Assembly: GCF_001261715.1 (NCBI RefSeq) | Contig: NZ_CVRU01000148.1 | Coordinates: forward strand, 3,751 to 67,750 | Length of the DNA: 64,000 nt | Direction of reading: 5' to 3' | Source of the DNA: Dysgonomonas sp. HGC4 | GTDB lineage: Bacteria > Bacteroidota > Bacteroidia > Bacteroidales > Dysgonomonadaceae | Part shown: positions 1 to 7,773 of the stretch, piece by piece | Numbering within the stretch: position 1 is the stretch's first letter | Layout of the letters: each line of letters begins with the position of its first letter | Made by a program: the position numbers and the translations under genes | Notes under the pieces: model-generated | Seen by the model: the letters and a program-made list of their open reading frames with translations, nothing else | Told to the model about the DNA's origin: nothing | Database searches by the model: none

Positions 1-94
1 AGTTACCGCCACCGCCTACCCAATAGTAATCGGCTGCAAATACAGAAAAGGATGTCAGAACACAAAAAATAAAAACCAGCAAAAATTTGTTCAT
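1..94 (-). CDS. Large secreted surface protein, N-terminal fragment (runs off left edge)
   Basis: Only the first 31 codons are in the window. They encode a clear signal peptide (MNKFLLVFIFCVLTSFSVFA) followed by ADYYWVGGGGN. An aromatic-WVGG-GN start right after the signal peptide is typical of large Bacteroidetes cell-surface proteins of the adhesin or gliding-associated type; that comparison is family knowledge and nothing more of the protein is visible. The ATG lies 42 nt after the stop of the gene at 137-769, so the two probably form one transcript. The same junction, with MNK at the start, recurs at 4553. Confidence 0.7.
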   Translation of the reverse strand, partial: MNKFLLVFIFCVLTSFSVFAADYYWVGGGGN

Positions 95-136
95 AATTTT
101 ATTTTATGGTGTTATTGAAAAACACAGAATAGCTAT

Positions 137-769
137 TTATCGTACTTTGAAAATTATGTTTATAAATGTATTTGCAGTAATGGCTGATCCTGCAACAATT
201 TTATAAGTAAGTATACCTGTATTGGATATTGCCAGATTAGTGAAGACCTTATTGTCATAATAGGTCACAAAATAATCAAGCTCAGCGCTCTTAAGAACTG
301 GTAAAGATCCTGCCAAAGGACTTTTTGTAGAACTAGCTGCATCGCTCATCCCAAACTGACTTTTGTAGATATCATACATATTAACGGTAAAAACCTGAGT
401 AGCTTTGTTGTAAGCAGGATCATCGACCGAAGTAGGTAACACAATAGATGGAGCATAAAAGAATACGCTGTTTTGAGGTACCATACGTATCCAACGCGTA
501 CCATCATTATAATATAAACCCTGAGGAATATTTGTTCCGTCGATATTATAAACGGTCATCCCATTCACGTGTGTAGCTAATGGAGCGGAAAGAGTAAGAG
601 ACGTTAGTTTAACACGAGGAAATAGTAACCCTTTACTCGATGTACCATCTGCATTTTCTCTTAATTCTAACAAAGCGCTCTTATCTGCAACTTCTCCGGT
701 ACCAATCGTCACCTGCGCATAAGTGCATAAAGGTATCAATACCAACAATAACAATAATATTTTCTTCAT
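137..769 (-). CDS. Secreted ~210-residue cassette protein, type A
   Basis: No named family recognised. The 210-residue protein has a signal peptide ending near residue 19 (CTYAQ), then QVTIGTGE and a SALLELREN/GLLFPRVKLTSL stretch. This resembles the 'QVGIGT-P / LDL / G-LPPR' opening common in Bacteroidetes secreted proteins. Next come a YYNDGTRW segment, an FFYAPSIVLP segment and a C-terminal LDYFVTYYDN domain ending in VFKVR. About three quarters of residues match the copy at 4594-5226, and the C-terminal half is recognisably related to 3066-3716. No T9SS-type C-terminal sorting domain is evident. It precedes a large surface protein, so a partner or anchor role is possible but is inference. 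Confidence 0.85.
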   Translation of the reverse strand: MKKILLLLLVLIPLCTYAQVTIGTGEVADKSALLELRENADGTSSKGLLFPRVKLTSLTLSAPLATHVNGMTVYNIDGTNIPQGLYYNDGTRWIRMVPQNSVFFYAPSIVLPTSVDDPAYNKATQVFTVNMYDIYKSQFGMSDAASSTKSPLAGSLPVLKSAELDYFVTYYDNKVFTNLAISNTGILTYKIVAGSAITANTFINIIFKVR

Positions 770-1213
770 AAATAGTTAGTAATAAATTTGAAGTGTAAAA
801 TGTTTATTTCTAGTGATTTTAATTTCAGTATATTAAAACAGTACTCTACTAAGGAGATAAAAACAGATTAACAGTTAAGAGAATCCATATTCTAAAATTC
901 TTAATTCAAGAGAAGTAACCATAAAAATCATTTTCATTACAATGTCTAAATATGTAAAATAGACACGTTAAAAAAAACACAAGAGTATACTGTTAATTCA
1001 ATTTTATTTTTTTTGCAGACTGTTAGGTGCGGACAAAATTAGTTGAATCATTATGTTGTTAACATAATAAAGCAGATGTAGCAGTTAGTGTATTAACTAT
1101 TACTCGTGAGCTTCTACCCTCTTATTTGATGTTATTGTTATTACTGTTGTCATTATTAGCTATAAAAGCCATTCCAAGAGACAAATATATGAAGTTATTT
1201 GCGATTACACAAA
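770..1213 (-). promoter_or_regulatory. Promoter and long leader of cassette 1
   Basis: Read on the minus strand, TTTG (1210-1213), a 20-nt spacer and TATATTTG (1182-1189) match the Bacteroidetes -33/-7 consensus exactly. About 410 nt separate this box from the ATG at 769 with no ORF between. Parts of the promoter-proximal leader (roughly 1080-1190) are similar to those at 4010-4080 and 5810-5891, for example the shared TATAAAAGC block. The rest of the gap up to 1501 shows nothing further. Confidence 0.65.
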
Positions 1214-1501
1214 ATACCCCATGCTATATTAAAAAAGTAACATTTTATTTTTAATAAATTAAGAAGAAAAACTCCCTTAATCAACTAATAATCAGAGCTT
1301 AAAATTGAATTAATATACAATTTAATCAGATAAAACAGAATAATTATTCATCTATATCATATCGCTAGTCATAAACTGTATAAATATTCCAGAAACAAAT
1401 CTTATTGTAAAAACAGGCAATTATCTACTCTAATATTAGATTAACACTAACAAAGAGTATTACCAAGTAATTCTTACTTAACATTTCAGAAATCACAAAA
1501 C

Positions 1502-1533
1502 AAAGAAAGAGGATATAAATATCCTCTTTCTTT
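1502..1533 (-). terminator. Hairpin terminator after the 1553 gene
   Basis: A near-perfect inverted repeat (AAAGAAAGAGGAT against its complement) lies 20 nt past the stop of the gene at 1553-3061. On the minus strand the stem ends in an A/T-rich tract. Confidence 0.6.
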
Positions 1534-1552
1534 AAAATTTATTCTGAACTAT

Positions 1553-3061
1553 TTATTTCTTAAAATTCGAATGTAAATGCGGATTCACTGGTAAGAAACA
1601 AGGTCGAGGATTTATCACTATACTGCTTGCATTAATCAAAGGAGTGAATACACCCGGTGAGTTCTCAACATAAGGAGTTACAGTAAGTGTTTTTGCTCCA
1701 CCCGATCTGTATATATGTGTACGATGCTGATTTGCTCCTACCGAAACATTATAATCTTTTTCGGTAGCAGAACCGTCTCCCCAGCTCCACTCAAAATATC
1801 TTAAATTATCGTACCTCGAATCGGCTATCGAATAATTAATCTCAGTTGAATAATCGGTTTCACCATCAATACAAGGTGTTTTATTTCCATCGATTGCTAC
1901 TTTAAACCACGAGGCAGCAAAAGAAGGTAAACCAAACTGAGCAGTTCCTGTTAAAAAATCGGCAGGAAGCTGATATATTCTTAAATTGTCTCCCTCTTCG
2001 GGATTATCAATTACAGTAAGAGATTTAGTGCTGCGAGCAGGAATATACATCCTGCCATCGGGTCCTAATTGTACAGCACGCACACTCGATCCTCCAATCA
2101 CATAAGTTTTGGGTAGAACTTTAGAAGGATCGGCAGCCGCAAGTAAAGCTCTAAAATCGAAAACAGCTAAACCCGTAACCGTACCAATGTATAAATATTT
2201 CATAGACTCAGAGAATTCAACTCCGTAGGGATTAGCCATCGAGATCATTCTAATATTAGTACATTCTCCTGTTGTATTATTAAAGTCTCCGAATACAAGT
2301 TTTGCACTGGTATTACTACCCCAAACAAAAGTTTTACCATCAGGGGTAATTTTCAGATAACCTCCTGCGGATAGAGAAGTAACAGCTCCTGGCACTTCTG
2401 ATATTACCGGTTGAGCAGCCGCACCGGCATCAGTCATTAACCAAGCATTCATATAAGCCGGACTACCTACGCCCGGAGCAATCACCCAATAATCGCGCCT
2501 ATTGGAATGGCGGATAGATGTTATAGTCTCACTCGTTATGCCCATTGATCCTTGAAATCTGATATTCTTATATGCAGCCATCACTTCACCTAAGGGATTT
2601 ACTGTCATATCCACAACAGAGTATGCAGCATTATCTGCACCCTGTTGGCCTACTGTGGCTACTATATATTTAGTTGTACTACCGGGATATGGTAATACAA
2701 TACCCGCTTGGGCTGAAGAGGCGTCACCCAACAAACCACTACCTAGGGGCATCTGCACGTCTTGTTTGTTCCAGACAGTTCTTCCATCCGAATAGAACAA
2801 CAAATTGCCTTCGGTATCTGATATACTGAAACATCCTTCGCTCGCTGATATTTTAGAACCTACTAAATTAGTAGGTAACCCCGTCAGCACCACATCACTC
2901 GCACCAAACAAGCCCGTAGCTAAGAGATCGCGAGTTTCATTCCAAGTAATACCACAATTGCTACCAAAATGCCAGTTATAAATCTCCTTCTGTGCTGTTG
3001 CACCTAAACAGAGCATAAATAAGACACTCAACGAAAATATTTTTCTCATCACTTCATTCAT
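1553..3061 (-). CDS. Secreted PKD-domain surface protein with propeller-like N-terminal region
   Basis: The 502-residue product has a signal peptide (MRKIFSLSVLFMLCLGATAQ), then NWHFGSNCGI, SEGCFSISD and GNLLFYSDGRTVWN. These blocks are typical of Bacteroidetes gliding-associated/PKD proteins, followed by WD-like segments to about residue 385. The C-terminal 100 residues contain a PKD-like YFEWSWGDGS. It ends without an obvious sorting domain, so it is shorter than the giant members of the group. Two starts are possible: the ATG at 3061, 4 nt past the previous stop, or the ATG four codons later, which gives a cleaner signal peptide. It is cotranscribed with 3066-3716. Likely extracellular; ligand unknown. 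Confidence 0.82.
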   Translation of the reverse strand: MNEVMRKIFSLSVLFMLCLGATAQKEIYNWHFGSNCGITWNETRDLLATGLFGASDVVLTGLPTNLVGSKISASEGCFSISDTEGNLLFYSDGRTVWNKQDVQMPLGSGLLGDASSAQAGIVLPYPGSTTKYIVATVGQQGADNAAYSVVDMTVNPLGEVMAAYKNIRFQGSMGITSETITSIRHSNRRDYWVIAPGVGSPAYMNAWLMTDAGAAAQPVISEVPGAVTSLSAGGYLKITPDGKTFVWGSNTSAKLVFGDFNNTTGECTNIRMISMANPYGVEFSESMKYLYIGTVTGLAVFDFRALLAAADPSKVLPKTYVIGGSSVRAVQLGPDGRMYIPARSTKSLTVIDNPEEGDNLRIYQLPADFLTGTAQFGLPSFAASWFKVAIDGNKTPCIDGETDYSTEINYSIADSRYDNLRYFEWSWGDGSATEKDYNVSVGANQHRTHIYRSGGAKTLTVTPYVENSPGVFTPLINASSIVINPRPCFLPVNPHLHSNFKK

Positions 3062-3065
3062 AACC

Positions 3066-3716
3066 TCAATCCTTTACGACCAATATGATAGTAATAAATG
3101 ATCCGGCATCAATTTCGGTTTTCAGAACATTGTAATTAAGTACTCCGGCAGCCGATATACTATTCACTTTAACAACTGTGTTATCATAATAGGTTACTAC
3201 AAAATCGAGTTTATCGGCAGTATATAAATTGGGTATAGTAGCCAGAGCTGCATTACTGCTTATATAAGTAGAATTGCCTGTTTTAGTAAATTGCTTCTTA
3301 TACTCGGCATACAAATCGAAAGTTACATTATTGGCTACAGCGGTTATAGGCAAATTAAAGGGAGGCATATAAAAAAACTGTAAGCCTGCACCCGACCCTA
3401 CCGATCGCCAGATAGTACCATCAAAATAATAGTAACCAGCCTGAGTAACTTTTACTGTTTTAGCAGTAGTTGTTCCCGTTACATCTGTTACGTAAACGAT
3501 AGTACCCGTTTGAGCAGCCAGATATTTTCCATCTTTAGAAGCCAGTTGAGTTAATGTTAGACGAGGAGCCATAAAACCTTCGGCGGTAGTAGCGTCAGTG
3601 TTAAAGGCCTGAACATCGAGCGATACTTTTGGGTCAACGGTGTTTACTCCAACTTGGCCAAACACAGCTACACCTGCACATAAGAATAAGCTTAGCGATA
3701 AAAATAATTTCCTCAT
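3066..3716 (-). CDS. Secreted cassette protein, type B
   Basis: The product has 216 residues. The signal peptide (MRKLFLSLSLFLCAGVAVFG) is followed by QVGVNTVDPKVSLDVQ, the QVGIGT-P-like opening seen in many Bacteroidetes secreted proteins. Then come FMAPRLTLTQLASKDGKY, a YYYFDGTIWR segment, FFYMPPFNLP and the C-terminal LDFVVTYYDN domain. Its C-terminal half aligns with the type A proteins at 137 and 4594, while its N-terminal half is the best match to the broken gene at 5303-5515. The stop lies 4 nt before the first start of the PKD protein, so the pair is translationally close and may act together at the surface. Function unknown. Confidence 0.85.
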   Translation of the reverse strand: MRKLFLSLSLFLCAGVAVFGQVGVNTVDPKVSLDVQAFNTDATTAEGFMAPRLTLTQLASKDGKYLAAQTGTIVYVTDVTGTTTAKTVKVTQAGYYYFDGTIWRSVGSGAGLQFFYMPPFNLPITAVANNVTFDLYAEYKKQFTKTGNSTYISSNAALATIPNLYTADKLDFVVTYYDNTVVKVNSISAAGVLNYNVLKTEIDAGSFITIILVVKD

Positions 3717-4080
3717 AGTGTTCTCTTATATATCCTTGTTAAAGATTAGTGTAAAAAGCCAATAAGAGAAAAACGTTGAAGACTAACTTCTATTGATTGT
3801 GCAATCAAATAAAAGATTAAGAGTGCATTAGCGGATAACAGACATAACCTCGCACAAAATACGATTGTTAATATCAGTGTAAAAAATCGGGCATGAAACA
3901 AAGAAGCATAATATCATAATATACCCAAATTCATTTGGATAGAATCAATTAAGCTCTTTATGCTTTTAACATAAGAGAATACCAATAGTCAATCTTATTT
4001 TAATTGTTGCCGGTTAGTCCACTTTTTTTAGATGTTGTCGTCGTTCTTCCTATAAAAGCTATTTTAACACAACAAAGATA
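3717..4080 (-). promoter_or_regulatory. Leader and -7 box of cassette 2
   Basis: On the minus strand a TATCTTTG box lies at 4073-4080, about 355 nt upstream of the ATG at 3716. I see no good TTTG -33 element. Most of the interval aligns by eye with 5516-5891 at roughly 60-65% identity, including the GCC-GTTAGTC and TCTATTGAT blocks. No ORF is present in the leader. Confidence 0.5.
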
Positions 4081-4226
4081 TACATATTATTTGTATTTAT
4101 CTAGAATTTGAAATTTGCTTTAAATGACAAATATCTTTTTTATTGATCTATAGATGAGCGTAGAGTGTTAACATGAAAAATTCCATTAAAAGACGCGTTA
4201 CCCAGTATAAAACTATTATATATTAT

Positions 4227-4553
4227 TCAAAATGGAACTCTCATCCTTAGATTGGGATTCACATAAACATTTATACAATTCCTAAGTTTCACGGTAAAAT
4301 ATACACGCGCACTTTCGCAATTATCCTTAGTTTGCGTAACGTAATAACCCGCTCCATTTACCAAAACAGTAGTTAAAGGTAGTACTGCAGGCGACACCGC
4401 TGTTGCATAGAACTTAAGGCTTTCGCCGTTGATAACAACATCAGCCAGCGTGTTAACGGGTAATCTGCATATCTCAACCGCCGGTTCGGCAGGAACAACC
4501 GGGGCCGTTCTCTCAACTATATTAATTGTAGCAACTACAATACATTTGTTCAT
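4227..4553 (-). pseudogene. Remnant of a large Ig-like surface protein (start fused to C-terminal end)
   Basis: The ORF has 108 residues and no signal peptide. From about residue 28 it reads as a single Ig-like repeat of the kind found in Bacteroidetes adhesins (LPVNTLADVVINGESLKFYA ... GYYVTQTKDNCESARV). Its first codons and upstream junction (about 40 nt after a VFKVR stop, then MNK) match the junction before the large surface gene at 1-94. I infer an internal deletion joining the first codons to the last repeat. It could still be translated. Confidence 0.55.
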
Positions 4554-4593
4554 AATCCTTAGTTAGTTGTTGTTTTAAAATACAAAGCAGCTA

Positions 4594-5226
4594 TTATCGT
4601 ACTTTAAAAACAATATTTACGAATGTTTTTGCTGTAATAACAAACCCCGATTTCATCTTATAGCTAAGTATACCGTCATTGGTTATTTTCAATTCGGAGA
4701 AAACGGCATTATCGTAGTAAGTCACAAAATAATCAAGTTCATTACTTTTTAGAATCGGTAAAGCTCCTGCCGAAGGACTTTTGGCTGAGCTAAGAGGATC
4801 GCCCATACCAAACTGGCTCTTATAGACATTATAAATAAAAACAGTAAATACCTGGGTATCCTTGTTATAAGATGGATCGTCCACTGAAGTGGGCAATACA
4901 ATAGACGGAGCATAAAAGAAAATGCTGTTTTGAGGTACCATCTGTATCCAACGTGTACCATCATTGTAATAGAATCCCTGAGGAACATTCGTTCCATCAA
5001 TATTAAAAACTGTCATACCATTTACGTGTCCGGGTAATGGAGACGAAAGGCTTAAGGATGACAATTTAACACGAGGCAGCAGTAAGCCTCTGTTGGATGT
5101 TCCATCCGTATTTTCTCTTAACTCCAATAAGGCACTCTGGTTTGCAGCCTCTCCTACCCCCACGGTTACCTGCGCTTGCATACACAAAGAAATCGACAGC
5201 GATAGTAGTAATAATACTTTCTTCAT
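4594..5226 (-). CDS. Secreted ~210-residue cassette protein, type A (second copy)
   Basis: This paralogue of 137-769 has the same 210-residue length from its ATG and the same order: signal peptide (CMQAQ), QVTVGVGE, SALLELREN, GLLLPRVKL, YYNDGTRW, FFYAPSIVLP, LDYFVTYYDN and final VFKVR. The ATG at 5226 is chosen over a TTG two codons upstream because it gives the canonical MKK signal peptide. It lies between a broken type B gene (5303-5515) and the 108-residue remnant, so it is probably the only intact gene of its cassette. The differences from copy 1 are spread along the protein, so the duplication is not recent. Confidence 0.85.
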   Translation of the reverse strand: MKKVLLLLSLSISLCMQAQVTVGVGEAANQSALLELRENTDGTSNRGLLLPRVKLSSLSLSSPLPGHVNGMTVFNIDGTNVPQGFYYNDGTRWIQMVPQNSIFFYAPSIVLPTSVDDPSYNKDTQVFTVFIYNVYKSQFGMGDPLSSAKSPSAGALPILKSNELDYFVTYYDNAVFSELKITNDGILSYKMKSGFVITAKTFVNIVFKVR

Positions 5227-5302
5227 AAACAATTTTCTTTATATTTATTTTTAAAGGTTGTTTCTAATATTCAAAATCACAGGAAATTATATTAGGCTTT
5301 GT

Positions 5303-5515
5303 TTAATAAACCAAAGTACCCGATGAGGCGACCAAGCATCTGTTGTCTTTTGATGCCAGTTGAGTCAATGCAAGACGGGAAGCCATAACATCGTCGGAAG
5401 TAGCAGCAACTACGATAGATGCCCGAAAATCAAATAAAGCTTTTAGGTAAGTAATGTTTACTCTAATGTGATTAAACACAACTATACCAGTACATAAGAA
5501 TAAATTTATCATCAA
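5303..5515 (-). pseudogene. Truncated type B cassette gene
   Basis: The 70-codon ORF aligns with the first 75 or so residues of the protein at 3066-3716: LFLCTGIVVF with LFLCAGVAVF, then SRLALTQLASKDNRCLVASS with the matching region, ending in GTLVY against GTIVY. It stops there, losing the C-terminal two thirds with the VTYYDN domain. The signal peptide is also eroded (no QVGVN after it). The intact type A gene 4594-5226 follows within 76 nt. Confidence 0.75.
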
Positions 5516-5914
5516 AAAAATAGTTTTCCTATACAGTTATTGTAATATATTGACTAGCAATTGCGATAAAAACAATTGACGGGATTAAACCTCAAGACTA
5601 GTTTCTATTGATCTCAATGTCAATAGGGGTATAAGAATACATTAGCTAAACGACAATAAGAAGGTCGAATAGTGTACAATTATTTTAACAAAAGATAGTT
5701 CAGGCATAAAAGAGAAGAGCGTAGCATGTTAATATATTCAAACTTACTTGAATAAAAAACAATTATACATCTAATACTTTTAGCACAATGGGATACCAGT
5801 AGGCTGTTTAATTTTACATGTTGCCAGTTAGTCTACTTTTTAAATATTGTTGTCATCATTGCCGCATACGCGATTTTATACTACAAATATATGCATATAT
5901 TCTATTCGCACAAA
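5516..5914 (-). promoter_or_regulatory. Promoter and long leader of cassette 3
   Basis: On the minus strand, TTTG (5911-5914), a 19-nt spacer and TATATTTG (5884-5891) form a good -33/-7 pair. The leader to 5515 is about 370 nt, has no ORF and aligns with 3717-4080. The promoter looks intact although the first gene behind it is broken. From 5915 to 6107 I see only A/T-rich sequence. Confidence 0.6.
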
Positions 5915-6107
5915 GGATAAGTCGCCTACCTTAATAGACAACATCTATTGTTTTTCGCTTTTTTAATTACAAAGCACTTTTAAAATGTTAAAACCCACAA
6001 AAAGAAACAGCTTTAACAATTAAATCAAGACAAATATTATGAAATAGAAAAATAATCTATTAACGATAGATTATATCGATAACTTCAATTTGTTGAAATA
6101 ACTAAGA

Positions 6108-6139
6108 TTTGCCTCATATCTCATTTTGCCGTATATTTG
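6108..6139 (+). promoter_or_regulatory. -33/-7 promoter of yjdM
   Basis: TTTG (6108-6111), a 20-nt spacer and TATATTTG (6132-6139) match the Bacteroidetes primary sigma consensus, 34 nt before the ATG. Confidence 0.75.
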
Positions 6140-6173
6140 CAGTTCATTAACTCATTAATAAAACTTTAAAAGA

Positions 6174-6506
6174 ATGGCAGAAGCACCTAATTGTCCACAG
6201 TGTGACATGGAAAATACGTATTTCGACGGAACAGTATACATCTGTCCTGATTGCAGTAACGAATGGTCTACCGATGGCAATGATGTAGAAGCAGACGACA
6301 CACCACGAGATAGCAATGGAGCAGAACTTATAGACGGCGATGCTGTAACGGTTATAAAAGACCTTAAAGTAAGAGGCTCATCGATGGTTATTAAAAGAGG
6401 CACAAAAGTAAAAAGCATCAGATTGACAGAAAATCCTGAAGAGGTAGATTGCAAAATCGATGGTTCAAGTATTGTTCTCAAAACTTGTTTCCTCAAGAAA
6501 GGGTAA
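6174..6506 (+). CDS. yjdM: PhnA/YjdM family zinc-ribbon protein
   Basis: The 110-residue length matches the family (about 111 in E. coli YjdM, formerly PhnA). The N-terminus carries a zinc ribbon (CPQCDMENTYFDG ... CPDCSNEW), and the rest is the PhnA domain with DGDAVTVIKDLKVRGSS, IKRGTKVKSIRL and the CKIDG-VLKTCFLKK ending. Despite the old name, it is not established as a phosphonate hydrolase and its cellular role is unclear. It is a single-gene unit with its own promoter and terminator. Confidence 0.93.
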   Translation: MAEAPNCPQCDMENTYFDGTVYICPDCSNEWSTDGNDVEADDTPRDSNGAELIDGDAVTVIKDLKVRGSSMVIKRGTKVKSIRLTENPEEVDCKIDGSSIVLKTCFLKKG

Positions 6507-6533
6507 TAAAATAAACTACTCACAATTAGAGTA

Positions 6534-6572
6534 AAAGAGTTGATTCGTATTTCTGAATCAACTCTTTTTTTG
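6534..6572 (+). terminator. Rho-independent terminator of yjdM
   Basis: An 11-bp stem (AGAGTTGATTC and complement) with an 8-nt loop is followed by a run of T. Confidence 0.85.
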
Positions 6573-6655
6573 TGCTAAAATTCGCCGCTACTTTTTAATT
6601 TTGAATACACTCATAAATATTACTGATTTTTATGATCGAAATCTGAAAGAAATTC

Positions 6656-6663
6656 TAAATTTG
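6656..6663 (+). promoter_or_regulatory. -7 box of the EamA gene
   Basis: TAAATTTG lies 60 nt before the ATG. I see no TTTG at the -33 position. Confidence 0.5.
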
Positions 6664-6723
6664 CACCGCATATCAAATAGTGTATTTATTTGATAGTAAT
6701 TTATCAAGCGGCTATAAAAAGAA

Positions 6724-7641
6724 ATGAGAGTTAAAGGTTATTTTTGGGGTTGTTTATCATCAGCAACATATGGTCTGATTCCCCTATTTGCCATTCCGAT
6801 ACTAAAGAAAGGAATGCTTTACGATTCGGTATTATTCTACCGCTTCACCTGCACATCTTTACTGATTGCCTTGCTGATCTTGGTCAAAAAAGAATCTTTT
6901 GCAATCACCAAGAAAGAATTACTCCCCCTTGTTTCTCTGGGGATACTCTTTGCTATGTCTGCACAGTTCTTATTCTGGGGATATCAATTTATAGCAGTAG
7001 GCACTGCTGCCACCATACTTTTTCTCTATCCCGTATTTGTAGCCTTGCTAATGGCTATTCTCTTTAAAGAAAAAATACCAAAGGTGTCGCAACTGGCTAT
7101 CATCATTGCATTTCTGGGAGTGTCGCTATTATATAAAGGAGAAAATGGTACTTCGTTGAATCTATTTGGAGTCGGGCTATTACTCCTTTCGGCACTCTTT
7201 TATGCCATATATATTGTGATAGTCAATAAATCGAGCGTAAGAAACATGTCTGGATATAAGCTTACTCTTTATGCAATGATTTTCAGTTCATTATTCTTTC
7301 TCGTAAAAGCATCCTTATCGGGGGGAGTAGAAGCGTTTCCCGATACAATAAGCCTAGTCGATCTGCTCATGCTAGCACTATTAGCAACCGTAGTATCAAA
7401 CATTGCTATGGTATATTCCGTTCAGTACATTGGCTCTACCGCTACCGCAGTACTTGGAGCTATGGAACCCGTAACTGCTGTTTGTGTAGGAATCTTCGCA
7501 TTCAAGGAAGTATTCACCAAAAATTTGGCATTGGGAATCCTGCTCATTGTAATAGCCGTTTCGCTGATTGTTCTTTCCGACATTATATCCAAAAAGATTA
7601 AATTTAAAGTAAAACATAAACCCAAACTTGGGAATAGATAG
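6724..7641 (+). CDS. EamA/DMT-family inner-membrane exporter
   Basis: The 305-residue product is almost wholly hydrophobic and fits ten transmembrane helices in two EamA halves (roughly residues 5-138 and 150-286). Typical signatures are the opening YFWGCLSSATYGLIPLFAIP, the end of the first half (FLGVSLLYKG) and the second half ending GAMEPVTAVCVGIFAFKE. Drug/metabolite transporters of this type export amino acids or other small metabolites by secondary transport. The substrate cannot be read from the sequence. It is monocistronic, with a terminator 25 nt after the stop. Confidence 0.9.
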   Translation: MRVKGYFWGCLSSATYGLIPLFAIPILKKGMLYDSVLFYRFTCTSLLIALLILVKKESFAITKKELLPLVSLGILFAMSAQFLFWGYQFIAVGTAATILFLYPVFVALLMAILFKEKIPKVSQLAIIIAFLGVSLLYKGENGTSLNLFGVGLLLLSALFYAIYIVIVNKSSVRNMSGYKLTLYAMIFSSLFFLVKASLSGGVEAFPDTISLVDLLMLALLATVVSNIAMVYSVQYIGSTATAVLGAMEPVTAVCVGIFAFKEVFTKNLALGILLIVIAVSLIVLSDIISKKIKFKVKHKPKLGNR

Positions 7642-7665
7642 GACGATCACTCCATATAATATTGT

Positions 7666-7702
7666 AAAGAGTCGAACGAGTAATCGGGCGACTCTTTTTT
7701 TA
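7666..7702 (+). terminator. Terminator of the EamA gene
   Basis: A stem with AAAGAGTCG against CGACTCTTT is followed by seven T. Confidence 0.85.
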
Positions 7703-7706
7703 TTTA

Positions 7707-7714
7707 TATCTTTG
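7707..7714 (+). promoter_or_regulatory. -7 box of the U32 gene
   Basis: TATCTTTG lies 59 nt before the ATG at 7774, directly after the preceding terminator. The GTC-N3-GAC palindrome at 7727 would fall at the start of the transcript. Confidence 0.6.
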
Positions 7715-7726
7715 CATCCGATTTAA

Positions 7727-7737
7727 GGTCAACGACC
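7727..7737 (+). repeat. Dispersed palindrome GGTC-N3-GACC (copy)
   Basis: GGTCAACGACC is followed by TATTTTATT and lies between the -7 box and the ATG of the U32 gene. Other copies are listed at 12509, 23699, 26636, 34362, 34433, 39518, 40498 and 55223. Confidence 0.6.
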
Positions 7738-7773
7738 TATTTTATTTACACTACTTAATAATAGCATTTCTGA

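Noticed and set aside
770-1552. Invertible promoter of the Bacteroides capsule type
   Set aside because: The promoter at 1182-1213 is not bracketed by a clear inverted repeat pair, and no invertase gene is near.
1-6000. Type IX secretion C-terminal sorting domains
   Set aside because: The visible C-termini (VFKVR, VVKD, NFKK) do not show the usual sorting-domain pattern.
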